Shown one piece after another: positions 8,874 to 17,789 of a stretch of DNA of 35,211 nt. Numbering within the stretch: position 1 is the stretch's first letter; every line of letters begins with the position of its first letter. This DNA comes from Rickettsiales bacterium (GTDB taxonomy: Bacteria > Pseudomonadota > Alphaproteobacteria > Rickettsiales > UBA998): assembly GCA_028279475.1 (NCBI GenBank), contig JANQNR010000011.1:68082-103292 (forward strand), given 5' to 3'. A program made the position numbers and the translations under genes. The notes below the pieces were generated by a model, which saw only the letters and a list, made by a program, of their open reading frames with translations, ran no database searches and was not told where the DNA came from.

Positions 8874-8970
8874 CTCAGATCATACCTTCACGAGATTTAT
8901 GAATGTAGCAGAAACGCAGTCACCTGGTGTTTACAGCCATTCAGAAACTTGTGCAGGTATGATCTGGCCT

Positions 8971-8999
8971 TGTCAGCCGTTTTTTTATCCTCTATAACC
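8971..8999 (+). promoter_or_regulatory. Promoter for tRNA-Phe
   Basis: TTGTCA (8971-8976), a 17-base spacer, TATAAC (8994-8999). Expected transcription start is around 9006, just ahead of the mature tRNA 5' end at 9015. Hexamers and spacing are close to the sigma-70 consensus. Confidence 0.7.
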
Positions 9000-9014
9000 C
9001 CTCCACAGAGTGTC

Positions 9015-9090
9015 GCCCAGTTAGCTCAGTTGGTAGAGCAAGGGACTGAAAATCCCTGTGTCCCTGGTTCGAGTCCGGGACTGGGCACCA
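9015..9090 (+). tRNA. tRNA-Phe (anticodon GAA)
   Basis: Full cloverleaf: acceptor strands GCCCAGT (9015-9021) and ACTGGGC (9080-9086), D-arm AGCTCAGTTGGTAGAGC, anticodon stem AGGGA/TCCCT around loop CTGAAAA with GAA at 9048-9050, T-arm CCTGGTTCGAGTCCGGG-like, discriminator A and encoded CCA (9088-9090). Solitary gene with its own promoter. Confidence 0.97.
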
Positions 9091-9260
9091 CACTTCGTAG
9101 CCTATCAGGCGAAATGAGATGAGCGCATGCACCGCTACGCCACGGTTTCGAAAGACCAAAAGTAAGGCAGGTCAGCTTTTTCAGTATTTTTCGCTGTTGC
9201 ATCGCTAACCACCTGTCGTTTTACGCTTGCATTATCCGTCCTGTGTGGGTAGCTTCCGCT

Positions 9261-9281
9261 CCCGAACACATAACGTTCGGG
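9261..9281 (+). promoter_or_regulatory. Hairpin just upstream of the symporter start
   Basis: CCCGAAC (9261-9267) and GTTCGGG (9275-9281) form a perfect 7-bp stem that ends 7 bases before the ATG at 9289. The right arm includes the only G-rich stretch that could serve as ribosome binding site, so folding could block translation. It could instead be a weak terminator for tRNA-Phe read-through (an ATATTTT tail follows). Confidence 0.45.
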
Positions 9282-9288
9282 ATATTTT

Positions 9289-10863
9289 ATGTTACAGCGA
9301 ATTCCTTTTATTTTTCTGAGTTTTATCGCCATTATGCTCTTTGCGCCCATGGATGCAATGGCCGAAAATGGCGGACAGCTTGCCGCCGTGGCCGCGTTTG
9401 AGTCATATTTTCAGGGATTCGTAAACGCCCTCCAATCGGTGCTTTTTTATGAGATTCTTGGCTTTCCGGCACTGGTATTATGGCTGGTTACGGGTGGCGT
9501 TGTCTTTACCGTCGTCACCGGTTTTGCCAATGTTCGCCTTCTCTGGCATGCGTTGAAAGTGACGATGGGACGTTACACCCGTCCCAATGATCCCGGTGAA
9601 ATCACCCATTTTCAGGCAATGGCGACCTCTATCTCCGGTACGGTCGGGCTGGGTAATATTGCTGGTGTGTCCGTTGCGGTTGGGGTTGGCGGTCCCGGAG
9701 CCGTTGTCTGGATGATGGTTGCCGGCACGTTTGGCATGGCAACCAAATTTGCAGAAGCAACACTGGGGCATAAATTCCGTAAAATTGACGAAACCGGGAT
9801 GGTCAAGGCGGGTGCATTTATGTATCTGCGCGACGGGCTGCGTGAAGCAAAAAAAGAAAAACTGGGATTGATTCTGTCATTCGTTTTTGCCGTCTTCTGT
9901 TTGGGCGGTGCGTTCGGTGCGGGCAACATGTTCCAATCAAACCAGACAGTTGCCATTCTGACCGATACGTTTGATGGAGTTGCAGGATATGGCTGGCTGA
10001 TTGCCTTACTCCTGGCAACCATGGTGGGTGTTGTCTTGATTGGCGGAATTACGAGAATTGCCCATGTGGCGGAGACAATCGTACCGCTCATGGCGGTGAT
10101 CTATATTACCGCCTGCATTGTGGTGATTGTGGCGAATGCCGATATGCTCAGCGATGCGATCCACCTCATGTTCTCGCAGGCATTCGATATGGAAGCCATT
10201 TTCGGCGGCGCGATCGGTGCCATCATCGTCGGATTTCAACGGTCTGCCTTCTCAAATGAAGCCGGTATCGGTTCCGCTTCCATTGTCCACCCGACTGCAC
10301 GAAACCGTGAACCGGTTCGGGCGGGCTGTACGGCTCTTCTGGAAACATTTGTGGATACGATGGTCATCTGTTTCCTGACCGGGCTGGTCGTCACTATTAC
10401 CGGTGTATATGAAGGGTATGATCGTAATATCCCCGGTATTGAAATTGCCAGCGCATCCTTTGCCACCGTGATTGAATGGTTCCCGATCCTGCTGACGATC
10501 TGCGTGTTCTTCTTTGCTTTTTCTACAATGATTACCTGGAGTTATTATGGGGAACAGGCATGGCTGTTCTTATTCAAGGGCAAATTCATACGCCTGTATC
10601 AGCTGATTTTCTGCTCACTCGTCTTTTTCGGAGGCGCAACAAATAAACCGGGATTAATACTCGATTTCTCCGACCTGCTGCTACTCTCCATGGCGATTCC
10701 AAACCTGATCGGCCTGTATCTAATGTCCGGATTAGTGCGCCGGGAAGTAAAATCCTATGTCAGCCGTATGAAAAGCGGTGAAATCAAGCCAGTCAGTGCA
10801 GACGATGCCGACAATGGGGCCACACAGACAGATACCGCTCTTGCACAGGATGTAAAGTCCTGA
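9289..10863 (+). CDS. Alanine/glycine:cation symporter family protein (AGCS)
   Basis: A 524-residue inner-membrane carrier that imports alanine or glycine with Na+ or H+. The first 25 residues look like a signal sequence (LSFIAIMLFAPMDAMA), as in some members; about ten further hydrophobic segments follow. Diagnostic stretches are FQAMATSISGTVGLGNIAGV (about residues 105-124), GPGAVVWMMVAGTFGMATKF, GGAFGAGNMFQSNQ and the NEAGIGSASIVH motif (about residue 324). The C-terminal tail is acidic and polar. It stands alone between two tRNA genes on the same strand. Substrate preference cannot be read from the sequence. Confidence 0.94.
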   Translation: MLQRIPFIFLSFIAIMLFAPMDAMAENGGQLAAVAAFESYFQGFVNALQSVLFYEILGFPALVLWLVTGGVVFTVVTGFANVRLLWHALKVTMGRYTRPNDPGEITHFQAMATSISGTVGLGNIAGVSVAVGVGGPGAVVWMMVAGTFGMATKFAEATLGHKFRKIDETGMVKAGAFMYLRDGLREAKKEKLGLILSFVFAVFCLGGAFGAGNMFQSNQTVAILTDTFDGVAGYGWLIALLLATMVGVVLIGGITRIAHVAETIVPLMAVIYITACIVVIVANADMLSDAIHLMFSQAFDMEAIFGGAIGAIIVGFQRSAFSNEAGIGSASIVHPTARNREPVRAGCTALLETFVDTMVICFLTGLVVTITGVYEGYDRNIPGIEIASASFATVIEWFPILLTICVFFFAFSTMITWSYYGEQAWLFLFKGKFIRLYQLIFCSLVFFGGATNKPGLILDFSDLLLLSMAIPNLIGLYLMSGLVRREVKSYVSRMKSGEIKPVSADDADNGATQTDTALAQDVKS

Positions 10864-10897
10864 ACCCCTGCCCTTCATAGAGAGCAGTTCACCATAC

Positions 10898-10974
10898 GGT
10901 CCCGTAGCTCAACTGGATAGAGCAGCTGACTTCTAATCAGCAGGTTGCAGGTTCGAGTCCTGCCGGGATCGCCA
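10898..10974 (+). tRNA. tRNA-Arg (anticodon TCT)
   Basis: Acceptor strands GGTCCCG (10898-10904) and CGGGATC (10964-10970) with one G-U pair, D-arm AGCTCAACTGGATAGAGC, anticodon stem GCTGA/TCAGC around CTTCTAA with TCT at 10932-10934, T-arm with GGTTCGAGTCC, discriminator G and encoded CCA. Reads AGA codons. It starts 34 bases after the symporter stop and may be cotranscribed with it. Confidence 0.97.
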
Positions 10975-10980
10975 CTTACT

Positions 10981-11044
10981 TATAGTCTTTTCTAACGCTC
11001 GATATGGGGGTAATCATATCCCATATTGAGCGTTAAGTGCTATA
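10981..11044. repeat. 64-bp palindrome with TATAG/CTATA ends downstream of tRNA-Arg
   Basis: Long arms TAACGCTCGATATGGG (10993-11008) and CCCATATTGAGCGTTA (11020-11035) pair with one G-T wobble. Outer ends TATAGT (10981) and TGCTATA (11038-11044) match those of the element at 5961-6022. It could act as a tRNA transcript 3' hairpin, but no T run follows it. Confidence 0.75.
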
Positions 11045-11051
11045 CCAGCAT

Positions 11052-11082
11052 AAAAAAAACCTGCATCCATGGGGAAGCAGGT
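11052..11082 (-). terminator. Intrinsic terminator for the coiled-coil gene
   Basis: On the minus strand ACCTGC ... GCAGGT (11082-11077 with 11064-11059) has an inner TCC/GGA pairing and is followed by eight T residues (11059-11052). It starts 4 bases past the stop codon of the gene ending at 11086. Confidence 0.85.
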
Positions 11083-11085
11083 GTG

Positions 11086-11313
11086 TCAGTCTTCTTGAGC
11101 TTCGTCAGCAGGTTGGAGCAAAGTGCTGATCTGTTCTTTCAGCGCATCAACCTCTGCTTGTAGGCTGACAGCCTGTTGCTCAAGTGCAGCTTTTTGAGCT
11201 TTGAGTTGTTTGTTTTCAGCCTCAAGCACAGCAACTCGGGCTCTGATTAGTTCAAGCGCTTCGACGGCTTGGCTAAGACCAGCCTCTAGCTCGGCTTCGG
11301 TTTGTCTATCCAT
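11086..11313 (-). CDS. Small coiled-coil protein, unknown function
   Basis: A 75-residue protein, almost entirely heptad-patterned: a run from about residue 8 to 68 with Leu/Val/Ile/Ala at a and d positions (LEAENKQLKAQKAALEQQ) and an acidic tail. The start at 11313 has a strong ribosome binding site (GGGAGGG, 4 bases upstream), and a terminator follows the stop, so it is a genuine single-gene unit. Size and pattern recall ZapB-like or DUF4164-like division-associated coiled coils, but no zapA is nearby and I do not assign a role. A hairpin CCTGT/ACAGG at about 11337-11357 lies in its leader. Confidence 0.75.
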   Translation of the reverse strand: MDRQTEAELEAGLSQAVEALELIRARVAVLEAENKQLKAQKAALEQQAVSLQAEVDALKEQISTLLQPADEAQED

Positions 11314-11461
11314 AAACCCTCCCGGATTTATGCTAGTCCTGTAGAATACACCACAGGGTGAACAGGCGGCACGCTCCGAAGAAACGCACCTAACTTCATG
11401 TGAAAATAGAAGTGCTTCATTTATAAAGATGAATCATGGGGATGGCAAGGGTTTATCTATC

Positions 11462-11580
11462 CGTCATTCCGGGCTTGACCCGGAATCCATCATGGTACTT
11501 GCTCGTTGATAAATGGATTCCGGATAGCTGCGCTCACATTTCACAGCAAAGCTGTGAGTTCGCGGGCTTCCGGAATGACG
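11462..11580. repeat. Composite palindromic repeat in the 369-base gap before the acyl-CoA dehydrogenase gene
   Basis: Outer arms CGTCATTCCGG (11462-11472) and CCGGAATGACG (11570-11580) are perfectly complementary. Inside are CCGGGCTTGACCCGG, a second ATGGATTCCGG arm pairing with CCGGAATCCAT, and a perfect hairpin CACAGC-AAA-GCTGTG. The CGTCATTCCGGGCTTGACCC start is a dispersed repeat seen in many alphaproteobacteria. The rest of the gap (11314-11461) holds the coiled-coil gene leader and a GCAC...GTGC hairpin (11386-11415). 11581-11682 holds a TATGAT at 11645 without a good -35. Confidence 0.85.
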
Positions 11581-11682
11581 TGACCGAGTAAATCCACTCG
11601 CAAGATGACACGCCACATTAGCAATCTTTCAATCTTCTCTGTGATATGATACTTATACGTTGAAGCATAACAAGGAGACACT

Positions 11683-13470
11683 ATGCCGACTTACCGCGCC
11701 CCGTTGCAGGATTTTGAGTTCATCATTAACGACTATCTGCGCCTGCAGGACTATGCTGAGGTACCGGGGTTTGACGGGATTGGTGAACTGGCCGCACCCC
11801 TGCTCGAAGAGGGCGGAAAGTTCTGTGAAAATGTGCTGTTTCCTCTCAATATGACTGGCGATCAGCAGGGCTGCACCTACCGCGATGGCGAAGTCATCAT
11901 GCCGGAAGGGTTCAAAGAAGCGTATCAGCAGTATGTCGAAGGCGGTTGGCCAACCTTTACCTGCGATCCGGATTATGGCGGGCAAGGGCTGCCGGAAGTG
12001 CTTAACATGCCCATTACTGAGATGATCTGCTCAGCCAATCTGTCATTCGGTCTGACGCCCGGCCTGTCCCACAGCGCCTATAATCTGATGGCGACATACC
12101 TGGATGACGCCATGAAAGCCCGCTACCTCCCCAAGATTATCACCGGTGAATGGACCGGGGTGATGTGCCTGACCGAACCGCATTGCGGCACCGATCTGGG
12201 GCTGATCCGTACCAAAGCCACGCCGAATGACGATGGCAGTTATGCGATTGAAGGCACCAAGATTTTCATTTCTTCCGGCGAGCATGATTTATCGGAGAAT
12301 ATCGTCCATCTGGTGCTGGCGAAATTGCCCGGTGCGCCGTCCGGGACGAAGGGAATCAGCCTGTTTTTAGTATCCAAACATCATGTGCATGAGGATGGCT
12401 CGTTAGGAGATCGTAATGCAGTGGATTGCGCTGGGATTGAAGAGAAGATGGGCATTCACGCCTCGTCTACCTGTGTGATGAATTATGATGGTGCGACCGG
12501 GTATCTGGTTGGCGAACCACATAAAGGGCTAAAGGCCATGTTCATGATGATGAACTCGGCGAGAATTTATGTCGGGGTGCAGGGGCTGGGCATTGCTGAG
12601 GTGGCCTATCAGAACGCGCTTTCCTATGCCAATGAACGACTGCAGGGGCGGGCACTGACCGGTGCGGCGCAACCCGATAAACCCGCCGATCCCATTACCG
12701 TCCATCCCGATGTGCGCAAGATGCTGCTGACCATGCGCGCCTTTGCCGAAGCCGGACGAGCGTTGGTGATGGAAACAGCGCTGTATCATGACCTCTCCCA
12801 TCGTCACCCGGAAAAGGAGACGCGCGACGCCTGTGATGCATTCGTGCAGCTCATGACACCGGTGGTAAAGGGCTATCTCACCGATGGTGGGCATGAGATG
12901 GCGAATCTCGGCATGCAGGTACTGGGCGGTTTTGGCTATATCAAGGAATATGGCATGGAACAATATGCCCGCGATGCCCGTATTGCCCAGATTTATGAGG
13001 GAACCAATGGGATTCAGGCGATGGATCTGGTCGGACGTAAGCTGCCTTATAAGACCGGGAAATATCTTAGTGCCTTTTTCCATCCGCTGGAGGAGTTTCT
13101 GGAGGCGCATCAAGACAATCCGGCCATGCAGGAATTCACCAAACCACTGGCCAAACATGCAGATTTCTTGCGTAAGGGGTCACTGTGGCTGGCGAAGGAA
13201 GGGCTTTCCAACCCCAATCAGGCGGCGGCAGGTGCAACTGAGTATTTGCGCATGTTCGGGATTGTCTATTTCGCCTATATCTGGGCGCGGCAGGCGGCCA
13301 TTGCCCTGGAAAATCAGGATGATCCCGCGAAAGGCGCATTTTACAGGGATAAGCTGGATACGGCGCGCTTCTTTATGGCGCGTATTCTACCTCAGACTAT
13401 TTCTTTGTTGGCAGCGATGACCAACGGGTCGGACAGCATCATGGCGGCGAATCTGTCAGTGGAATCCTAA
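11683..13470 (+). CDS. Acyl-CoA dehydrogenase (long form with N- and C-terminal extension domains)
   Basis: FAD enzyme that desaturates acyl-CoA at C2-C3 and passes electrons to ETF. The 595-residue length, the MPTYRAPLQDFEFIINDYL N-terminal extension and the extra C-terminal helical domain (about residues 465-590) mark the long subfamily that includes 3-methylmercaptopropionyl-CoA dehydrogenase (DmdC). WTGVMCLTEPHCGTDLGLIR is the FAD/substrate segment. The catalytic base is Glu439 in IYEGTNGIQAMDLVGRKL. AAGGAGA ends 5 bases before the ATG. DMSP use would need other dmd genes, none of which are here, so straight or branched fatty acyl oxidation is equally possible. A NUDIX gene follows 9 bases after the stop. 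Confidence 0.94.
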   Translation: MPTYRAPLQDFEFIINDYLRLQDYAEVPGFDGIGELAAPLLEEGGKFCENVLFPLNMTGDQQGCTYRDGEVIMPEGFKEAYQQYVEGGWPTFTCDPDYGGQGLPEVLNMPITEMICSANLSFGLTPGLSHSAYNLMATYLDDAMKARYLPKIITGEWTGVMCLTEPHCGTDLGLIRTKATPNDDGSYAIEGTKIFISSGEHDLSENIVHLVLAKLPGAPSGTKGISLFLVSKHHVHEDGSLGDRNAVDCAGIEEKMGIHASSTCVMNYDGATGYLVGEPHKGLKAMFMMMNSARIYVGVQGLGIAEVAYQNALSYANERLQGRALTGAAQPDKPADPITVHPDVRKMLLTMRAFAEAGRALVMETALYHDLSHRHPEKETRDACDAFVQLMTPVVKGYLTDGGHEMANLGMQVLGGFGYIKEYGMEQYARDARIAQIYEGTNGIQAMDLVGRKLPYKTGKYLSAFFHPLEEFLEAHQDNPAMQEFTKPLAKHADFLRKGSLWLAKEGLSNPNQAAAGATEYLRMFGIVYFAYIWARQAAIALENQDDPAKGAFYRDKLDTARFFMARILPQTISLLAAMTNGSDSIMAANLSVES

Positions 13471-13479
13471 GCGCTGTTT

Positions 13480-14109
13480 ATGGTCCTACCAATTATCTCG
13501 TTATATGAGGCGGAGACGTTGCAGTTGCTGCGTTTCCCTGCCCCTAACGCGCATAAGGCTGCGATTCTGCCCTTCTATTTCGATGCGCTGGGTGTGCCGC
13601 ATTATGTCGTCTATGCGCCGGTGCCGCAATATGAAGGGGAGCATGAGAAGCAACTGCCCTACCAGATTGCTCGCGGCACGATGCAGGCAGAGTACCGTAA
13701 AGGAGAGGCCAGTTACATGATTGATCGCGGTCGGGAACTGCCTCAGGACTACAGTGTATGGGTGCGTGATGAACCCCCTGCCGAGGCGGCACTTCGTGAG
13801 GCGGAGGAAGAATTGGGACTGACGGGTGAGCATATTCTGACGCTTTATGATTGTGGCCTGCTGCCCTATCAGAACCCGCGTGGCAGCGTTTATAGTGTGC
13901 ATATGTTTTTAGCGCAGATTGCCGATGCGTCGGTGCTTGGTCAGCCGGATCCCTATGCCTGCGCTGCCCGGTTGGATGGTATCACGCTCACAGAAGCGCA
14001 AATCATGACAACGCAGCCAGATGTGTCCGGCCGCTTATTCAAGGCAACCTACCTGACCTTATTGGAAGCATTGGATGCGACGGTGCGGATGCATTGCTCA
14101 AACGAGTAA
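13480..14109 (+). CDS. NUDIX hydrolase
   Basis: A 209-residue NUDIX-fold phosphohydrolase. The box is readable as E98, R106-E107, E110-E111, G113 (REAEEELGL at 106-114); the first glycine of the consensus is replaced by serine (residue 92). Conserved flanks are YQIARGTMQAEYRKG before and QNPRGSVYSVHMFLAQI after. The substrate (nucleotide sugar, CoA or dinucleotide) cannot be read. It starts 9 bases after the acyl-CoA dehydrogenase stop with a poor ribosome binding site, so coupled expression is likely; a CoA-related role would suit that neighbour but is inference. Confidence 0.85.
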   Translation: MVLPIISLYEAETLQLLRFPAPNAHKAAILPFYFDALGVPHYVVYAPVPQYEGEHEKQLPYQIARGTMQAEYRKGEASYMIDRGRELPQDYSVWVRDEPPAEAALREAEEELGLTGEHILTLYDCGLLPYQNPRGSVYSVHMFLAQIADASVLGQPDPYACAARLDGITLTEAQIMTTQPDVSGRLFKATYLTLLEALDATVRMHCSNE

Positions 14110-14130
14110 AAATAATGAAATCTGGCCTTT

Positions 14131-14160
14131 TTAACTGAGTCAATCGTTCCCATATATAAA
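14131..14160 (+). promoter_or_regulatory. Possible dps promoter
   Basis: TTAACT (14131-14136) and TATATA (14153-14158, spacing 16) or TATAAA (14155-14160, spacing 18). It is placed about 30 bases upstream of the dps start. The -35 match is weak. Confidence 0.35.
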
Positions 14161-14188
14161 GCTAATAACAAAAGAAGAGGAGAAAACT

Positions 14189-14677
14189 ATGTCAAAAGGA
14201 GTAGGAAAAGTCGTGGAAATTGGTGTTGGTGCGCAGGAGCGGGAGCAGGTGGCGAAGGCGCTGTCCGGATTTCTGGCATCTACCTATACGCTGTATTTAA
14301 AGACACAGAATTTCCACTGGAATGTAACGGGCGAGCATTTCGTTTCACTGCACAGCCTGTTTGAAGAGCAATATACGGAACTGCGTGATGCGATTGATGA
14401 GTTAGCCGAGCGCATTCGGGCGCTGGGGCATGTCAGCCCTGGATCGTTCCGTGAGTTCACCGCGTTGTCTGTGATTGAGGAAGAAGAAGTACAGCCTGTT
14501 GATGCAATGGCGATGGTTAAGGCGTTGCTACATAATCATGAGCAGGCCTCACAGGAAGCGCGCAAGGTACTGGAAGTGGCGGAAGCAGTCAGTGATGAAG
14601 TGACGGTCGATATGATGATCGAGCGCATGACGATTCATGACAAAACTGCGTGGATGCTGCGATCGATTTTGCTTTAG
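14189..14677 (+). CDS. dps: Dps family DNA-binding/ferroxidase protein
   Basis: Forms a 12-subunit shell that stores iron and removes peroxide, and in some species coats DNA. The 162-residue length fits. Intersubunit ferroxidase ligands are visible by register with E. coli Dps: H43 (NFHWNVTG), H55, E59 (Asp in E. coli), D70 and E74 (DAIDELAERI). The N-terminal tail has two lysines (MSKGVGK) but is short, so DNA binding is uncertain. An AGAGGAG site lies 6 bases before the ATG. Single-gene unit between the NUDIX gene and a small secreted-protein gene. Confidence 0.95.
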   Translation: MSKGVGKVVEIGVGAQEREQVAKALSGFLASTYTLYLKTQNFHWNVTGEHFVSLHSLFEEQYTELRDAIDELAERIRALGHVSPGSFREFTALSVIEEEEVQPVDAMAMVKALLHNHEQASQEARKVLEVAEAVSDEVTVDMMIERMTIHDKTAWMLRSILL

Positions 14678-14705
14678 ATCAGATTTCGGCAGGTAATCTG
14701 CAAGC

Positions 14706-14734
14706 TTGCAATAATCGTTAATAATTGTTATAAT
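14706..14734 (+). promoter_or_regulatory. Strong sigma-70 promoter for the small secreted protein
   Basis: TTGCAA (14706-14711), 17-base spacer, TATAAT (14729-14734). The -35 overlaps a perfect 12-base palindrome TGCAAGCTTGCA (14699-14710), which could be an operator. The gene start is 75 bases downstream, leaving a sizeable leader. Confidence 0.7.
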
Positions 14735-14809
14735 CATGGGCGTTCTTATCTTTGCTTGTCAAAGATACAGAAATACTTTGTTTCGTATAGGCCTAAAAAG
14801 GTATAAACC

Positions 14810-15250
14810 ATGAAAACTAAACTTCTTGCAGCTATCGTCTTTGTTCTTTTTGCTAACGTTTCTCCTGCCCATGCGGCGGAGGAGACAATGTTTACAAGGA
14901 CAAAAACAGTATTTGGAGATTTGTCTCCCGATGCTGTACTGCAGTGCTTTGGTACTGCGAGAGTAATCGTGGTGCATGATATAATGGTCGCAAGAACTGA
15001 AGGCGAAGAAAAAATTGTTGCTGGTTTTATATCTGTTAACATTTTGAAGCCTGAAGGCAGAGGTACAGTGCTTGTAGTCCCTACTGGCGGTGATTCTGCC
15101 ATGAGGGCCGCCATGAGGGTAGTGCCTCACGCTTACATATATCAAGGCGGAGTGCCTACACTCCATCTTAGTGGGGATACGAATGGAGCCCTTAAGCACC
15201 TAATATCTGCTGACTTAAACACGGCGCTACACGATTGTAAAAAATCGTAA
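14810..15250 (+). CDS. Small exported protein of unknown function
   Basis: A 146-residue protein with a textbook signal peptide: MKTK, a hydrophobic core LLAAIVFVLFANV and an AHA-A cleavage site after residue 22. The mature part is small, mixed alpha/beta in pattern, with two cysteines (one in LQCFGTA, one in the last residues ALHDCKKS) that could form a disulfide in the periplasm. I recognise no family. It has its own promoter (14706-14734) and terminator (15288-15316), so it is a self-contained expressed unit. It is convergent with lon. Confidence 0.75.
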   Translation: MKTKLLAAIVFVLFANVSPAHAAEETMFTRTKTVFGDLSPDAVLQCFGTARVIVVHDIMVARTEGEEKIVAGFISVNILKPEGRGTVLVVPTGGDSAMRAAMRVVPHAYIYQGGVPTLHLSGDTNGALKHLISADLNTALHDCKKS

Positions 15251-15287
15251 ACGGTAGCCGGCCATTTTAGTTTTCAATCTTTAGTTT

Positions 15288-15316
15288 AGCCATCTCCCAT
15301 GAGGTGGCTTTTTTTT
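15288..15316 (+). terminator. Intrinsic terminator after the small exported protein gene
   Basis: AGCCATCTC-ccat-GAGGTGGCT: a 9-bp stem with one T-G pair, followed by a run of eight T. Positioned 38 bases past the stop codon and ahead of the convergent lon stop. Confidence 0.9.
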
Positions 15317-15338
15317 GAACTATAGCGGATAACATTAA

Positions 15339-17750
15339 CTAATGCGTCACCATGTTGTCGCCTGCCCCCTCTGAGGGTGTTGCAGGGGTGGTGACGGTGG
15401 TTTCCGGCACACCTTCCCATTCCACCGGCATGACCGGCTCGGTGAGCGCATGGCGTAGCACTTCATCCACATGTCCTACAGTAATAATCTCCAGTCCGTC
15501 CTTGACGTTATCCGGGATGTCTTCCAAGTCTTTTTCGTTCTCGTCCGGGATCAAGACGGTCTTGATACCACCACGCAGCGCCGCCAACAGTTTTTCCTTC
15601 AATCCACCGATTGGCAGCACCCGACCACGCAACGTGACTTCACCAGTCATGGCAACGGAGCGTTTCACGGGAATACCGGTCAAGACCGATACAATCGTGG
15701 TGCACATCGCAATCCCGGCGGAGGGGCCGTCTTTTGGCGTGGCACCTTCCGGCACATGGACGTGAATGTCCTTGTCTTTGAGCATTTCCTGCGTGATGCC
15801 AAACAGATGCGCCCGCGAGCGGATATAGCTGTAGGCGGCCTGCACCGACTCCTGCATCACATCACCCAGCTTTCCGGTGTAGGTGATCTTGTTTTTACCC
15901 GGCACCGTGACCGACTCAATCACCAGCAGGTCGCCACCAGTTTCCGTATAGGCCAGCCCGGTGGTCATGCCGACCAAGTCTTCCTCCTCCGCCTGCCCGT
16001 AAGAGAATTTACGCACACCCAGATAGTCACCCAGATTCTTTGAGGTAATCTTGGCGGTTTCTGCCTCACCGGACACAATTTTACGTACGGATTTACGTGC
16101 CAGCGCGGCAATCTCGCGCTCCAATCCACGCACACCCGCCTCACGGGTGTAATAGCGGATGATGTCACGCAACGCATCCACACCAATGTTCCATTCCTTC
16201 TGCTTCAGCCCATGCTCTTTGGCCTTTTTGGCAATCATGTATTTCTGGGCGATGCTGATTTTTTCTTCTTCGGTATAACCCGGAATACGGATGATCTCCA
16301 TACGATCCATCAGTGGGCGCGGCATGTTCAGCGAGTTCGCCGTAGCGATAAACATCACGTCCGATAGATCATAATCAATCTCCAGATAATGGTCGTTGAA
16401 GGTGTGATTCTGTTCCGGATCGAGGACTTCCAGCAAGGCTGATGCCGGGTCGCCGCGAAAATCATGTCCCATCTTATCGATTTCATCAAGCAGGATCAGC
16501 GGGTTCGATGCCTTGGCTTTTTTCATGGATTGAATCAGCTTGCCGGGCATAGAACCGATGTAGGTACGACGGTGACCACGAATCTCTGACTCGTCACGTA
16601 CCCCGCCCAACGACACCTTGACATAATTCCGGTTAGTGGCACGGGCAATCGAACGTGCCAGCGAGGTCTTTCCGACACCGGGCGGACCAACCAGACACAG
16701 GATCGGCCCTTTCAATTGTCTGGTGCGTTGCTGAACCGCCAGATACTCCAAAATGCGCTCTTTGACTTTTTCCAGTCCGTAATGATCGTCATCCAGAATG
16801 CCTTCCGCCTTAATAATATCGTGCGTCAGGCGGCTGCGCTTTTTCCATGGCAGGGAGGCCAGCCAGTCCAGGTAATTGCGAATGACTGATGCCTCGGCGG
16901 ACATCATGCTCATGGAGCGCAGCTTCTTGAGTTCGGCTTCAGCCTTCTCTTTTGCTTCCTTGCTCATCTTTGCTTTGTCAAGGCGCTCTTCCAGTTCCGT
17001 GACTTCGTCTTTCCCTTCGTCAATTTCTCCCAATTCCTTCTGAATCGCCTTCATCTGCTCATTGAGGTAATATTCCCGCTGGGTCTTCTCCATCTGTTTT
17101 TTCACGCGCGAGCGGATACGCTTTTCCGTATTAAGGACGCTGATCTCGCTTTCCATCATGCTGTAGACATATTCCAGCCGCTCACCCACATCGAGCATTT
17201 CCAGAATCTGCTGCTTGGCCGAGATTTCCACCTGAATATGCGCGGCGATCGTGTCTGCAAGCGCAGAAGCATCGGTCAGTTTATGAATGGCGCTGAGCGT
17301 CTCCGGTTGAATTTTTTTGTTTAGTTTGACGTATTCCTCAAAATGCGACAGCGTGGAGCGCTGAAGTGCTTTAAGTTCGTCGCTGTTCTCTATGGATTCC
17401 GCCAGTTTTTCTGCGGTCACTTGGTAAAAATCCGTTTCGCTGATCGTTTCTACAATACGGGCGCGGCGCTTACCCTCTACCAGCACCTTGACCGTTCCAT
17501 CCGGCAGACGCAATAACTGTAAAACGGAGGCAACTACTCCGGTGGTATAAACGTCTTCCAACTTCGGATCATCTACGGCACCGTTTTTCTGAGTAGCCAG
17601 CAGGATGCGGTTGTCCTGCGCAACGACATGGTCAAGCGCCTTAACGGATTTATCCCTCCCGACGAACAATGGCACCACCATGCCAGGAAATACGACAATG
17701 TCACGTAAGGGCAATACTGGAATAATAATATGGGAGCTTTTTGTTGTCAT
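15339..17750 (-). CDS. lon: ATP-dependent protease La
   Basis: Cytoplasmic AAA+ serine protease that degrades damaged and regulatory proteins. The 803 residues fit. Order: N-terminal substrate domain ([20 protein letters not shown]), coiled-coil linker (about 185-300), Walker [12 protein letters not shown], Walker [13 protein letters not shown], ring-forming arginine region, and the protease domain with nucleophile Ser677 in [10 protein letters not shown] and Lys near 720. The C-terminal tail after about residue 780 is Thr/Pro/Glu-rich and of low complexity. The start gives the normal Lon N-terminus, although no clear ribosome binding site precedes it. It is transcribed away from the prepilin pair across a gap of 78 bases; clpX is not adjacent. 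Confidence 0.98.
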   Translation of the reverse strand: MTTKSSHIIIPVLPLRDIVVFPGMVVPLFVGRDKSVKALDHVVAQDNRILLATQKNGAVDDPKLEDVYTTGVVASVLQLLRLPDGTVKVLVEGKRRARIVETISETDFYQVTAEKLAESIENSDELKALQRSTLSHFEEYVKLNKKIQPETLSAIHKLTDASALADTIAAHIQVEISAKQQILEMLDVGERLEYVYSMMESEISVLNTEKRIRSRVKKQMEKTQREYYLNEQMKAIQKELGEIDEGKDEVTELEERLDKAKMSKEAKEKAEAELKKLRSMSMMSAEASVIRNYLDWLASLPWKKRSRLTHDIIKAEGILDDDHYGLEKVKERILEYLAVQQRTRQLKGPILCLVGPPGVGKTSLARSIARATNRNYVKVSLGGVRDESEIRGHRRTYIGSMPGKLIQSMKKAKASNPLILLDEIDKMGHDFRGDPASALLEVLDPEQNHTFNDHYLEIDYDLSDVMFIATANSLNMPRPLMDRMEIIRIPGYTEEEKISIAQKYMIAKKAKEHGLKQKEWNIGVDALRDIIRYYTREAGVRGLEREIAALARKSVRKIVSGEAETAKITSKNLGDYLGVRKFSYGQAEEEDLVGMTTGLAYTETGGDLLVIESVTVPGKNKITYTGKLGDVMQESVQAAYSYIRSRAHLFGITQEMLKDKDIHVHVPEGATPKDGPSAGIAMCTTIVSVLTGIPVKRSVAMTGEVTLRGRVLPIGGLKEKLLAALRGGIKTVLIPDENEKDLEDIPDNVKDGLEIITVGHVDEVLRHALTEPVMPVEWEGVPETTVTTPATPSEGAGDNMVTH

Positions 17751-17789
17751 ACACAGGATAAGGTTTTGTTAACGCGTTTTTTGTATATT

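Noticed and set aside
8820..9122. 100-residue plus-strand open frame
   Set aside because: It runs straight through the tRNA-Phe gene and its promoter and has no ribosome binding site.
11314..11460. 6S RNA or other structured RNA upstream of the coiled-coil gene
   Set aside because: There are hairpins and 6S RNA often neighbours zapA-like genes, but I could not recognise the 6S secondary structure or conserved bubble, and no zapA is present.
15471..16043. 190-residue plus-strand open frame
   Set aside because: It is antisense to the lon protease domain, with no supporting start signal or known motif.
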